Both the position numbers and the translations under genes were made by a program. A stretch of DNA of 64,000 bases from contig OY969816.1 in the NCBI GenBank assembly GCA_963703385.1, forward strand, positions 620,001 to 684,000. Direction: 5' to 3'. Each line of letters opens with the position of its first letter. The stretch's first letter is position 1. Shown in pieces: positions 26,301-34,358 of the stretch. A model generated the notes under the pieces. It saw only the letters and a program-made list of their open reading frames with translations, searched no databases and was not told the DNA's origin. Source of the DNA: Rhodoblastus sp963703385 (GTDB taxonomy: Bacteria > Pseudomonadota > Alphaproteobacteria > Rhizobiales > Beijerinckiaceae).

Positions 26301-26625
26301 AGTCCGCATAAGCAAAGGGGAAGGTCTGGGCGTAATCCTCGATGAAGAAGTCGAAGGGATTATAGACCGCCATTTCGGCGATCAGATCGACCGTGATCGA
26401 GAAGACGTCGGCCGTCTCGGGAAAGACCAGCCGCGCCTGATAATTGCCGTGCGGATCCTGCTGCCAGTTGATGAAATGGTTCGGCGGCTCGATCTTCAGC
26501 GAATAAGCCATCACCGGCGTGCGGCAATGCGGCGCCGGGCGCAACCGGACGACCTGGGGCCCGAGCGAAACCGGGCGGTCATAGGAATAGCGGGTGGAAT
26601 GGTGGAGCTTGGCGAGAATGGCCAT
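23320..26625 (-). CDS. Transglutaminase-like protein with DUF2126 domain
   Basis: An 1101-residue protein. Residues about 1-300 are a transglutaminase fold: N-terminal beta domain (LHHSTRYSYDRPVSLGPQVV), catalytic cysteine in LASGSCRDTGWLLVQV, histidine in TDLHAWAEVYLPGAGWVGLD, with the Asp in the same GLDPTSG. The remaining 800 residues are DUF2126, with conserved pieces such as VRLTMGGEPTFVSIDDY and the late GGRHYETFPVNSYEAEARRL. No signal peptide, so cytoplasmic. Families like this occur with circularly permuted ATP-grasp and alpha-E proteins; the predicted role is amide-bond cleavage or transfer on a peptide made by the ATP-grasp partner. Last gene of the leftward operon, 124 bases after the preceding transglutaminase gene. 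Confidence 0.93.
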   Translation of the reverse strand: MAILAKLHHSTRYSYDRPVSLGPQVVRLRPAPHCRTPVMAYSLKIEPPNHFINWQQDPHGNYQARLVFPETADVFSITVDLIAEMAVYNPFDFFIEDYAQTFPFAYADSLAKDISAYVGAEPAGPLLQKYLDTIPRENCGTVDFLVWLNQDLHKKTTYVVRMEPGVQTPEETLKLASGSCRDTGWLLVQVLRHLGFAARFVSGYLIQLRADVKSLDGPPGTEHDFTDLHAWAEVYLPGAGWVGLDPTSGLFAGEGHLPLAATPHYSSASPIEGSFTGDARADFGFEMTVERLDEKPRVTAPFSDEAWRALDALGKKVDAELRAQDVRLTMGGEPTFVSIDDYQAAEWNTEAVGPTKRALADDLTRRLREKFAPNGFLHYGQGKWYPGESLPRWTFSIYWRKDGEPIWRDVNLIARENSEKPTTPEQARLFCAAVAEKLMIPEDYVVPAYEDPALWILKESELPFNVTPGDSKLAEPEERTRFARVFSRGLNVPTGFVLPVQRWNAETRTRGWISQKWPLRRGAIFLTPGDSPVGFRLPLKSLPYAPPSAYPFLVQQDPTEARPPLPKAEAIAQKYRRAEVTPDPQVQGQQVLDTSSEVRTALSVEPRNGRLHVFMPPVAVLEDYLELLAAVETTAGDLDLPVHIEGYPPPPDWRLQVIRVAPDPGVIEVNVHPSDNWDELVEISTTLYEQARLSRLGTEKFMVDGRHVGSGGGNHVVIGGATPSDSPFLRRPDLLKSLIVYWQRHPSLSYLFSGLFIGPTSQSPRIDEARHDALYEMEIALANTPGPGQDYTPPWLVDRLYRNLLTDVTGNTHRAEICIDKLYSPSGSTGRLGLVEFRSFEMPPDARMSLSQQLLLRALVAWFWREPQEGQLARWGTSLHDRFMLPHYVWEDFLGVLEDLRRAGYDFDREWYRAQYEFRFPFYGQVEHSGVKLEIRQALEPWHVMGEEGATGGTVRYVDSSVERLQVRVEGFNEARHVVTCNTRILPLNSTGRRGEAVAGVRFKAWQPDSGYHPNIQPHVPLTFDIVDKWSDRSLGGCVYHATHPGGRHYETFPVNSYEAEARRLARFQDHGHTPGRIRPPAQEATGDFPTTLDLRRPIGV

Positions 26626-26749
26626 TGCGGCGAGAGCCTTTTTGGGACGGCGGCTATGCTCTTTATGAAGGCGTTAGCGCAAGCCTGTCACGTCCGAAAA
26701 GAAGGCGTTTCGTCCTGGCGCGAGGCGCGGCGCCTAAGAAACAGGCGCC

Positions 26750-27649
26750 TCACCGGAAAGTCGGCGGCGCGTCTTCGGAGGCGACGGGGATGACGTCCAC
26801 GGCGACATCGACGTCCTGGCCGCCCGAGGACAGGATGACGCCGTCGATCGGCGAAATGTCGGCGTAGTCGCGTCCTTCGGCGAGCACGATATGATCGTCG
26901 CCGACCAGCATCTTGTTGGTTGGATCGAGGCCGACCCAGCCGTCGAGCGGGCCGCACCACACCGCGACCCAGGCATGGGTGGCGTCGGCGCCTTCCAGCC
27001 GTTCCTGGCCCGGAGGCGGCACGGTGCGCAGATAGCCGCTGACATAGCGCGCCGGCAGGCCGACGCCGCGCAAGCCCGCGATCATGATATGGGCGAAGTC
27101 CTGGCAGACGCCCTTCTTGTTCGCAAAAGCCTCGCCGAGCGGGGTCGAGACCAGGGTCGCCTTGGGATCGTAATCGAAATCCTCCCAGATGCGCTCCATC
27201 AACTCGGTCGCGCCGTCGAGAGTTTGCCGGCCGGGCGGAAAACTTTTTCGCGCATAGGCGACCACCGCCTCGTCGAGCGTGACCACCCGGCTCGCATAGA
27301 TGAAATGGGCGGGCGATTGCGGGCCGAGAACGTTGATGGAAAAAGCGTGCTGGCGGACGTCCTCCCAGAGCGCCGTGGCCGCCGGCGCGACGGGTCGGGA
27401 CACGGCGATGCGCGCCCGCGCCGTCACCGCCAGCTCGCGATGTTCCGACTCGATGTGCACGATCTCGAAATCGTTGCCGAAAAAGTCTTGGCGCTGGATG
27501 CGCTTCGCCGCCGGCGGAGCGATGTCGATCCGCACGGCGATCACCTTTTGCCCGGCGCGGCTCGTCGGCCGCAGGCGCAAGGCGCAGAGCGAATAGGCGA
27601 CCGGCGCTTCGTAGCTGTAGGTGGTGACGTGCTTGATGTCGTAGATCAC
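26750..27649 (-). CDS. Transglutaminase family protein
   Basis: A 299-residue cysteine-protease-fold transglutaminase-like enzyme. It has the N-terminal YDIKHVTTYSYEAPVAYSLC beta region, catalytic cysteine in KKGVCQDFAHIMIAGLRGVG, histidine in DATHAWVAVWCGPL and aspartate in WVGLDPTNKMLVGDDHI, so all three catalytic residues are present. The GTG start at 27649 overlaps the TGA of the ATP-grasp/alpha-E gene (GTGA), implying coupled translation. A frame that fuses this gene to the upstream one exists only because of a frameshift upstream. It probably cleaves or transfers amide bonds of the product of the neighbouring ATP-grasp enzymes. Confidence 0.93.
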   Translation of the reverse strand: MIYDIKHVTTYSYEAPVAYSLCALRLRPTSRAGQKVIAVRIDIAPPAAKRIQRQDFFGNDFEIVHIESEHRELAVTARARIAVSRPVAPAATALWEDVRQHAFSINVLGPQSPAHFIYASRVVTLDEAVVAYARKSFPPGRQTLDGATELMERIWEDFDYDPKATLVSTPLGEAFANKKGVCQDFAHIMIAGLRGVGLPARYVSGYLRTVPPPGQERLEGADATHAWVAVWCGPLDGWVGLDPTNKMLVGDDHIVLAEGRDYADISPIDGVILSSGGQDVDVAVDVIPVASEDAPPTFR

Positions 27650-30166
27650 GCGAGCCCCAATTGTTTCTCGGCCCGCGCGGCGTTGGCGCCTTGCAGGAAA
27701 TAGCGCGCCGCGATGGCGTCGGCGAGGGCTGTCAGCCGCCGCTCGATCGACAGGACGAAATCGGAGGTGACGCTTGCTGCGACCATGGTCTGCAGATCGG
27801 CCCGAACCTCGATCGCGATGCGGTTCGGCGCCTCCAGCATGCCGTCGAATTTCAGCACCGGCAAAGTCGCGATATGTTCGGCGAGTCTCTGCGGTCTGGA
27901 AGGCGACCGAGCGCGGGTTGTAGGGATCGAGCAGGGCCATGTCGCGCAGGGGATGGGGCGCGACGCCCACGATATAGCGCGAGCGATAGGTGATCTGGGA
28001 ATCGATCAGTTCGAGCAGCACGTCGAAATCGGAGGCCTGGGCCTGCTCCATGCCGAAGAACCGCACCAAGGCGCAGGTGTTCACGGCGCGCTCCAGCCGC
28101 CGGCCCATTTCCAGAAAACGCCAGCCGGCGACGCGGTTCATGTTCTCCTGCGCGAGGCCGGATATGCTCGCCACCGCCTGCAAGGCCTTGTCCGTCAGCT
28201 CCAGAATCTCGGGCTCGTCGAGCGGCAGCCGGCCATCTTCCAGTTTCTGGCCGAGATCGACGATGATGCGCCACGTGTCGCTCGAAAGGCGCTCGCGAAT
28301 GGTGGAAGCCGTGCGCTGCGAGGCGCGGGCGAGCGCGACCGCCGAGCCGTTCTCGTCGACATTGAACATGGCGGCGTTGAGAAAAGCCTGCGGCGTCAGC
28401 GCGGTCTTGGGCTTGGCGGGGACCGCGCCCCAGTCGGTGAGCACTTTGCGCAGGCGCTGAATGGTCGCCGCGCCCTCCCGATAAAGATCCTCGTTCTCGA
28501 TGGCGCGGCGCGCCAGACAGCGGACGAGGCGCAGGGTCGCCTCGGCGCGTTCGATATAGCGGCCGAGCCAGAAAAGGTTGTCGGCGCCGCGGCTCGGCAG
28601 GTTGCCCATGATGCGCCGGATCGAGACCGCGTCGGCGCGCGGCAGCAGGGTCGTCTGCTCGACCGGGCGGTTGGCCGCGATCCAGACGTCGGCGGTCTGC
28701 ACGCCCGCGCCCATGGCGACCGCGCGCGAATCCATGCGGTCGGAAATGCGGCAGAAGCCCCCCGGCATGACATGGAACCTGCCGTCCGCCCCGACCGCCG
28801 CGTAGACGCGCAAAACAAAGGGGCGAGGCTCCAGCCCGCTCTGCGTCCACACCGGCGTGGTCGAGAGCCGGACCACTTCCTGGCCGACGAAATCCGCGCC
28901 GCGCTCGCGGATCGCGCTCGCGAGCGCCGCGCGCCGACCTTCGCTCAACTCGCCGGCGACCACCGAGCGGCCGAGCAAGGCGCGCGACGGCGCGCCATTG
29001 AAGGCCGGCGCGATCGCCATGTCCGGCAGGCGGTCGAGCACATGTTCGCGTTCCGCCTCCTGCCCGCACCACCAGGTCGCGATATTGGGCAGGATCGGCT
29101 TCTCCCCGAGCAGGCGGCGGGCGAGATTGGCCATGAAGCCGAGCAGCGCGGGCGTCTCGGCGACGCCGGCGCCGATGGCGTTGGCCACCGCGACATTGCC
29201 CTGGCGGATGGTTTCGATCAGGCCCGGCACGCCGAGCCGGGAGCCGCTTTTCAGCTCCAGCGGATCGGCGAAGTCGGAGTCGATGCGCCGCCAGATCACG
29301 TCGGCGCGCTTGAGGCCGGCGATGGTGCGGACATGAACCTGCTCGTCGCGCGCGACGAGATCGGCGCCTTCGACCAGGACGAAGCCGAGATAGCGGGCGA
29401 GATAGGGCTGTTCGTAATAGGTCTCGCTGTAGGGGCCGGGCGTATGCAGACAGACGCGCGGATCGGAGCGGCTGGCCAGAGCGGCGAGCCCGGCCTGGAA
29501 TTGCTGGAAGAAGGGCGCGAGGCGCCGCACGTTCATCTCACGATAAATGTTCTGGAAGGCGCGCGACAGGTTGAGGCGGTTTTCCAGCGCATAGCCGAGA
29601 CCCGACGGCGCCTGGGCGCGATCGTTCAGGATCCACCATTGGCCATCCGGCCCGCGGCCGATATCGGCGGCGTAAAGGCTCAAATATCGGCCGCCGCGCG
29701 GCCGCACGCCGATCATCGGATGGAGGAAATCGGGGCTTCCGGTCACCGCCGCGGCGGGCAGGACGCCGCCGGAGATCAGCTCGGCCCTGCCGTAAAGATC
29801 GGCCAGCAGGCCCTCGAAAACCTCGGCGCGCTGGGTGACGCCGGCCTCGATCACCGCCCAGTCCTGCTCGGAGATCAGCAGCGGCAGATGGCTGAGCGGC
29901 CAGGCGCGGTCCACCGTCTCGCCATAGGCGCGATAGGAGACGCCCTGTTCGCGGATATTGCGCTCGACGGTCTCGAAGCGGCGCGCGATATCGTCGCCGC
30001 CAAGCCCCGCGAGCTTGGCGAAAAACTCCAGCCAATGGCCGCGCGGGCGTCCGTCGGCGCCGATGAACTCATCCGGGACGCCGGCGAGCGGCCGATAGGC
30101 CGCCGTCATCTCCACCAATCTTTTCGCCTTGGCGTTCGCCGCGCTCATCGGCGTCGGTCCCGGCAT
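27646..30166 (-). pseudogene. Circularly permuted ATP-grasp/alpha-E fusion protein, frameshifted
   Basis: A gene for about 839 residues. The N-terminal 480 or so form a circularly permuted ATP-grasp ligase (DUF404/DUF407): ISEQDWAVIEAGVTQRAEVF, LNDRAQAPSGLGYALENR, and the later LSTTPVWTQSGLEPRPFVLR. The C-terminal part is an alpha-E helical domain (NLFWLGRYIERAEATLRLVR). After NPRSVAFQT, near 27885-27895, the frame shifts by one extra base; the true C-terminus (QRLAEHIATLPVLKF ... EKQLGLA) is in another frame and ends at the TGA 27646-27648. Restoring one base gives a normal protein. It may be a sequence error. First gene of the leftward operon. Confidence 0.85.
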
Positions 30167-30620
30167 CGCTCCCCCTGATTGCTCTCCCCGAGCGCCGAAT
30201 TCTAGCTGCCGGCGCGCCGGATGATAACCGTCCGCCGCAAAAATCCAGGGTTAAAAAGCAGCGCTCCAGCTCATTTTTTAGCCCGCTCGACCGTTTTGAC
30301 CAAATCCGGCCCGGCGAGGCCAGGCGCCCTCGACAAACCGGCCCAAAAAAAAACTCCCGCCAAAACGGAAAAAGTCGATCTGACGCGCGCTCTTCACATA
30401 GTCTTGATAATAAACTTCCGACCGGTCTGATTATTTTTTGTGCAGCGTCGGCAAACTAACCGGCCATTCGCCTCTTATGGGGCGCCACGCAAAAAATTTA
30501 GGCTGTCAAATCGCGCTCGTCGGCCTTTAAGCTAATTCAAAGCGCAGGCGAGCCAGGCGTTTCCGTTTGTCGGGACAGAATTGGACGGCCGGGGCGCGGG
30601 CGCTGCGGAGACTGCCGGAC
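30167..30620. other. Divergent promoter region of the two ATP-grasp operons
   Basis: About 450 bases with no gene, visibly more AT-rich than the flanks, with several A and T runs (near 30275-30360 and 30425-30500). It separates the two divergent ATP-grasp/alpha-E/transglutaminase operons and probably carries their shared promoters. No operator or repeat was recognised. Confidence 0.55.
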
Positions 30621-32084
30621 ATGACTTTCCAGAAGGCGATCGAGCCGATGACCGCGCCCTGTTTCGACGAAATGAATGGCGACGCCGGAACGCCGCGCGC
30701 CCTCTATGGCCGCATCGCCCAATGGCTCAAAAGCTCGCCGCCGGGACTGCTCGATTCCCGCCGCCAGCAGGCGGAATTGCTGTTCCGGCGCATCGGCATC
30801 ACTTTCGCCGTCTATGGCGACAAGGAGGCCGCCGAACGGCTCATCCCCTTCGACATCATTCCCCGCCTGCTCGGCCAGGACGAATGGCGGCGGCTCGAGG
30901 CGGGGCTGATCCAGCGCGTCAAGGCGCTGAACATGTTCCTGACCGATGTCTATGGCGCGCAGGAGATTATCCGCGCCGGACTCGTTCCAGCCGATCTGGT
31001 GTTTCGCAACCCCGCCTACCGGCCGGAAATGCAGGGCCACCGCGTCCCGCACGACATCTGGACCCATATCGCCGGAATCGACGTCATCCGCGTGGACGAC
31101 CGGGATTTCTATGTCCTGGAGGACAATTGCCGCACGCCTTCCGGCGTCTCCTACATGCTGGAGAACCGCGAGATGATGATCCGGCTCGCGCCTGATCTTT
31201 TCGCCGATCATCGCGTCCTGCCGGTCGAGAATTACCCCGACGCGCTGCTCGCCTCGCTGCGCTCGGTCGCGCCGCCCCATTGCCCGGGCGAGCCCAATAT
31301 CGTGGTGCTGACGCCCGGCCAGTACAATTCGGCCTTTTACGAACATTCCTTCCTTGCCGACAAGCTCGGCGTCGAACTGGTCGAAGGCCGCGACCTCGTG
31401 GTCAAGGACGACGTGGTCTTCATGCGGACCACCGAGGGCCTGAAAAGGGTGGACGTGATCTATCGCCGGGTGGACGACGATTTTCTCGATCCGCTGGCGT
31501 TCCGCCCGGATTCCGCGCTCGGCGCGGCGGGGCTCATGGGCGCCTATCTCGCCGGCAATGTCACGCTCGCCAACGCCGTCGGCGCGGGCGTCGCCGACGA
31601 CAAGGCGATCTATACCTATATGCCGGAAATCATCCGCTTCTATCTCGGCGAGGAGCCGAAGCTCAAAAATGTCGCGACCTGGCGCTGCCGCGAGCCGGAG
31701 GCCTTGAAATATGTGCTCGACCATTTGTCCGAACTGGTGGTCAAGGAGGTCAACGGCTCCGGCGGTTATGGCATGCTGGTAGGACCCCATTCCAGCAAGG
31801 AGCAGATCGAGGCCTTCAGGCAAAAACTCAAGGCCGCGCCGGAAGGTTTTATCGCCCAGCCGACCCTGTCGCTTTCGACCTGCCCGACCTCGTTTCCCAA
31901 CGGCGTCGCGCCGCGCCATGTCGATCTGCGGCCCTTCGTGCTTTCGGGCGCCGATGGCGTGCGCATCGTGCCTGGCGGCCTCACCCGCGTCGCGCTGAAG
32001 GAAGGCTCGCTGGTGGTCAATTCCAGCCAGGGCGGCGGCACCAAGGACACCTGGGTTCTCGAGACCGACGCCACCACGCACTGA
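30621..32084 (+). CDS. Circularly permuted type 2 ATP-grasp protein
   Basis: A 487-residue stand-alone ATP-grasp ligase of the DUF404/DUF407 type. Conserved pieces are the early GITFAVYGDKEAAERLIPFD, the YVLEDNCRTPSGVSYMLENR segment, the metal/ATP region PNIVVLTPGQYNSAFYEHSF, KEVNGSGGYGMLVGP and the ending SLVVNSSQGGGTKDTWVL. Such enzymes form amide bonds by activating a carboxylate as acyl-phosphate; the substrate is unknown. It is a paralogue of the N-terminal half of the fusion gene at 27646-30166. The start at 30621 is likely but an ATG at 30648 is possible. Followed 38 bases later by the alpha-E gene. Confidence 0.92.
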   Translation: MTFQKAIEPMTAPCFDEMNGDAGTPRALYGRIAQWLKSSPPGLLDSRRQQAELLFRRIGITFAVYGDKEAAERLIPFDIIPRLLGQDEWRRLEAGLIQRVKALNMFLTDVYGAQEIIRAGLVPADLVFRNPAYRPEMQGHRVPHDIWTHIAGIDVIRVDDRDFYVLEDNCRTPSGVSYMLENREMMIRLAPDLFADHRVLPVENYPDALLASLRSVAPPHCPGEPNIVVLTPGQYNSAFYEHSFLADKLGVELVEGRDLVVKDDVVFMRTTEGLKRVDVIYRRVDDDFLDPLAFRPDSALGAAGLMGAYLAGNVTLANAVGAGVADDKAIYTYMPEIIRFYLGEEPKLKNVATWRCREPEALKYVLDHLSELVVKEVNGSGGYGMLVGPHSSKEQIEAFRQKLKAAPEGFIAQPTLSLSTCPTSFPNGVAPRHVDLRPFVLSGADGVRIVPGGLTRVALKEGSLVVNSSQGGGTKDTWVLETDATTH

Positions 32085-32122
32085 AGCAGGAACGCCCGCA
32101 GCTTTTCGCCCGAGACCGCCCC

Positions 32123-33082
32123 ATGCTCGCCCGCACCGCCGACAATCTCTTCTGGGTTTCGCGCTATCTGGAGCGCGCCGACTTCCTCGCCCGCCTGATC
32201 GAGGCCTCCAGCCGCATCGCGGCTCTGCCTACGGCCTACGCCGCAGCGCAGGACGAGTGGAAAAGCGTGCTGATCGCCTCCGGCGCCGACGAGACCTTTT
32301 TCGACCATTTCGACACCGCCGACGAGGCCAATGTCATCGCCTACCTCGCTTTCGACGAGCGCAATCTGTCGAGCATCTGCAATTGCATCGCATTCGCCCG
32401 CACCAACGCCCGCGCCGTGCGCACGGCGCTGACCGTCGAAATGTGGGAAGGGATCAACAGCGCCTGGCTGGAGCTGAGGAAATTCGAGGCGGCGCATGGA
32501 GAGCACGGCCGGATCGACCGCGAGAAGCTGATCGGCTTCCTCGATTACGTCAAGACCACGTCGAGCCTCTATGACGGCTCGGGCTATCGCTCGATGCTGC
32601 GCAACGACGCCTATTATTTCTCGCGGCTCGGCGTCTATGTCGAACGCGCCGACAATACCGCCCGCGTGCTCGACGTGAAATATCACGTCCTGCTGCCGGA
32701 GCAGGAGACGGTCGGCGGCTCGGTCGATTATTTCCAGTGGTCGGCGATCCTGCGCTCGGTCTCGGCGCTCACCGCCTATCATTGGGTCTATCGCGAGAGC
32801 ATCACGCCGTGGAATGTCGCGGACCTGCTGATCCTGCGCCCGGAGATGCCGCGCTCGCTCATCTCCTGCTACGACAATATCGTGCGCTTCCTCGACGACA
32901 TCGCGGCCCAGTATGGCCGCCAGGGCGCCTCCCAGCGCCACGCCCGCAACATCAAGCGCCGGCTGGCGGGCGCCTCGATCGGGGAGATCTTCCAGTCCGG
33001 CCTGCACGAATTCGTGGATGAGTTCGTGACCGAGAACAACCGGCTCGGTTCGGAAATCATCGAGCAATATCTGATCGGATAG
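32123..33082 (+). CDS. Alpha-E domain-containing protein (DUF403)
   Basis: A 319-residue, largely helical protein. The family signature opens it (MLARTADNLFWVSRYLERAD), and a second copy of the ERAD-like pattern occurs mid-protein (FSRLGVYVERADNTARVLDV). The domain always travels with circularly permuted ATP-grasp enzymes, either fused or as a neighbour, and is proposed to be a structural or substrate-carrying partner. Here it is a separate gene right after an ATP-grasp gene, while the divergent operon has the fused version, so the window holds both forms. No signal peptide. Followed by a transglutaminase-like gene after 34 bases. Confidence 0.93.
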   Translation: MLARTADNLFWVSRYLERADFLARLIEASSRIAALPTAYAAAQDEWKSVLIASGADETFFDHFDTADEANVIAYLAFDERNLSSICNCIAFARTNARAVRTALTVEMWEGINSAWLELRKFEAAHGEHGRIDREKLIGFLDYVKTTSSLYDGSGYRSMLRNDAYYFSRLGVYVERADNTARVLDVKYHVLLPEQETVGGSVDYFQWSAILRSVSALTAYHWVYRESITPWNVADLLILRPEMPRSLISCYDNIVRFLDDIAAQYGRQGASQRHARNIKRRLAGASIGEIFQSGLHEFVDEFVTENNRLGSEIIEQYLIG

Positions 33083-33116
33083 GCTTCCTCTTCCGTTGCG
33101 GGGAAAATTCCGCTCC

Positions 33117-33950
33117 ATGCGCGCTTCAGTTCAATTTCAGCTCCAGGTCGCCTATGCCGAGCCGGTTCGCGGCCTGAACCAGATTCTGCGGCTCACGCCG
33201 CGCGGCTTCGACAGCCAGGAGGTCAGGGACTGGCGGGTCGACGTTTCGCCGGACGCCACTCTGCGGCGCGGCGAGGACGCCTTCGGCAATATCGTCCACG
33301 CCTGTTCCCACGAGGGCCCACTCGACAGCATGACGGTCACGGCGGAAGGCCTCGTCGAAACCCATGACGCCGCCGGCGTCCTGCGCGGGCTGGCCGAAAA
33401 ATTCCCGCTCGACGTTTTCCTGCGCGATGCGCCGGCGACCCACGCCGACGAGGAGCTCGCCGCCTTTGCGCGCGAGACCCTGGCCGATGAAGCCGATCCG
33501 CTCGGGCGGATGCATCTTCTGATGGACGCCCTGCACAAGACCCTGGCCTTCGCGCCGGGCGAGACCGATGCCCCGCGGCCGGCAGCTGAGGTTTTCGCAG
33601 CGCGCGCCGGATCGGCCCGCGAACTGGCGCAGGTCTTTGTCGCGGCGGCGCGGGCCTTAAGCGTTCCGGCGCGCTTCATTTCCGGTTTCTACCTCGGCGC
33701 CGGCGAGCTGGGCGAGGCAGGCCCGCATCACGCCTGGGCGGAAGTCTTTGTCGATCCGATCGGCTGGATCGGCTTTGATCCCGCGGTCGGCTTCTGTCCG
33801 CGCGACGCGCATCTGCGCCTCGCCATGGGGCTCGATTACTTCGGCGCCGCGCCCCGGCGCGCCGTCTGCCTCACCGCCGCCCGCGAGGAAAAGCGCGCCG
33901 CCCTGACCGTGGACGCCGGCCGCCAGGCGAGCTGGCAGATACAGCAATGA
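33117..33950 (+). CDS. Transglutaminase-like protein lacking the catalytic cysteine
   Basis: A 277-residue transglutaminase-fold protein: N-terminal beta domain (VQFQLQVAYAEPVRGLNQIL), then the core. At the position of the catalytic motif GVCQDFAH of the paralogue at 26750-27649, it reads GSARELAQVFVAAARAL, so the cysteine is replaced by alanine, encoded clearly as GCC. The histidine (HHAWAEVFVDPIGW) and aspartate (GFDPAVGF) positions are kept. It is therefore probably not a cysteine hydrolase; it may bind substrate or regulate an active paralogue. The ATG at 33117 is preferred; an in-frame TTG at 33096 is possible. Last gene of the rightward operon. Confidence 0.87.
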   Translation: MRASVQFQLQVAYAEPVRGLNQILRLTPRGFDSQEVRDWRVDVSPDATLRRGEDAFGNIVHACSHEGPLDSMTVTAEGLVETHDAAGVLRGLAEKFPLDVFLRDAPATHADEELAAFARETLADEADPLGRMHLLMDALHKTLAFAPGETDAPRPAAEVFAARAGSARELAQVFVAAARALSVPARFISGFYLGAGELGEAGPHHAWAEVFVDPIGWIGFDPAVGFCPRDAHLRLAMGLDYFGAAPRRAVCLTAAREEKRAALTVDAGRQASWQIQQ

Positions 33951-33981
33951 ATCATGACGACCCGCCGCCTTCGCGGCCATA

Positions 33982-34082
33982 GAGCGCGTTCGGAAATCAT
34001 AGAGCCGAACGCGCTCGGCACTTTCATGGTTTTACCGCATATTCCGATCCGAAAAGTCGATCAACTTTTCGGGAATATGCTC
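33982..34082. repeat. 101-base composite palindromic repeat, copy B
   Basis: Same length and order as the element at 10711-10811: inverted pair GAGCGCGTTCG / CGAACGCGCTC, a short spacer, then the 44-base palindrome (34037-34080). It begins about 30 bases after a stop codon and marks the edge of the accessory patch at 34.1-36.0 kb. Confidence 0.88.
34037..34080. repeat. Dispersed palindrome, copy in composite element B
   Basis: A 44-base copy of the same palindrome: GCATATTC ... GAATATGC with inner GAAAAGT / ACTTTTC. Part of the 101-base element at 33982-34082. Confidence 0.85.
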
Positions 34083-34358
34083 ACATCTAGCGGATAAGTC
34101 TGATGGGGTGGACGCTTGGCGCCGACAGCGAAAGGCGCAAACGGCGGAAAGCGGAAGTCCGAGGGCGGCGCCGGCAAGGGTGGGTTGGCGCCAAATTGCG
34201 GACGTTGGGAAATATTTGCACCTGATTTCTGCAACGTCCAACCCAACGATCGGACAGGCCTCGGCTGTCAGTGCGAAATTTTTGATTTTGGCACCAGCAG
34301 AGGTAAACTGGATTTGGAACGGCCACAGCGCTTTGACTGAGGAATCGGATCGACCGCT

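Larger units (their letters stand above)
33951..34358. other. Intergenic region with composite repeat
   Basis: About 410 bases without a gene. The first third is the 101-base composite repeat (33982-34082). The rest (34083-34358) shows no frame or structure I can support; base composition becomes more mixed toward the HhH-GPD-like gene. Confidence 0.55.

Noticed and set aside
27713..30178. Plus-strand open frame of 821 codons opposite the ATP-grasp/alpha-E gene
   Set aside because: It is an antisense shadow of a conserved gene in GC-rich DNA; codon usage and length follow the true gene, not a second one.
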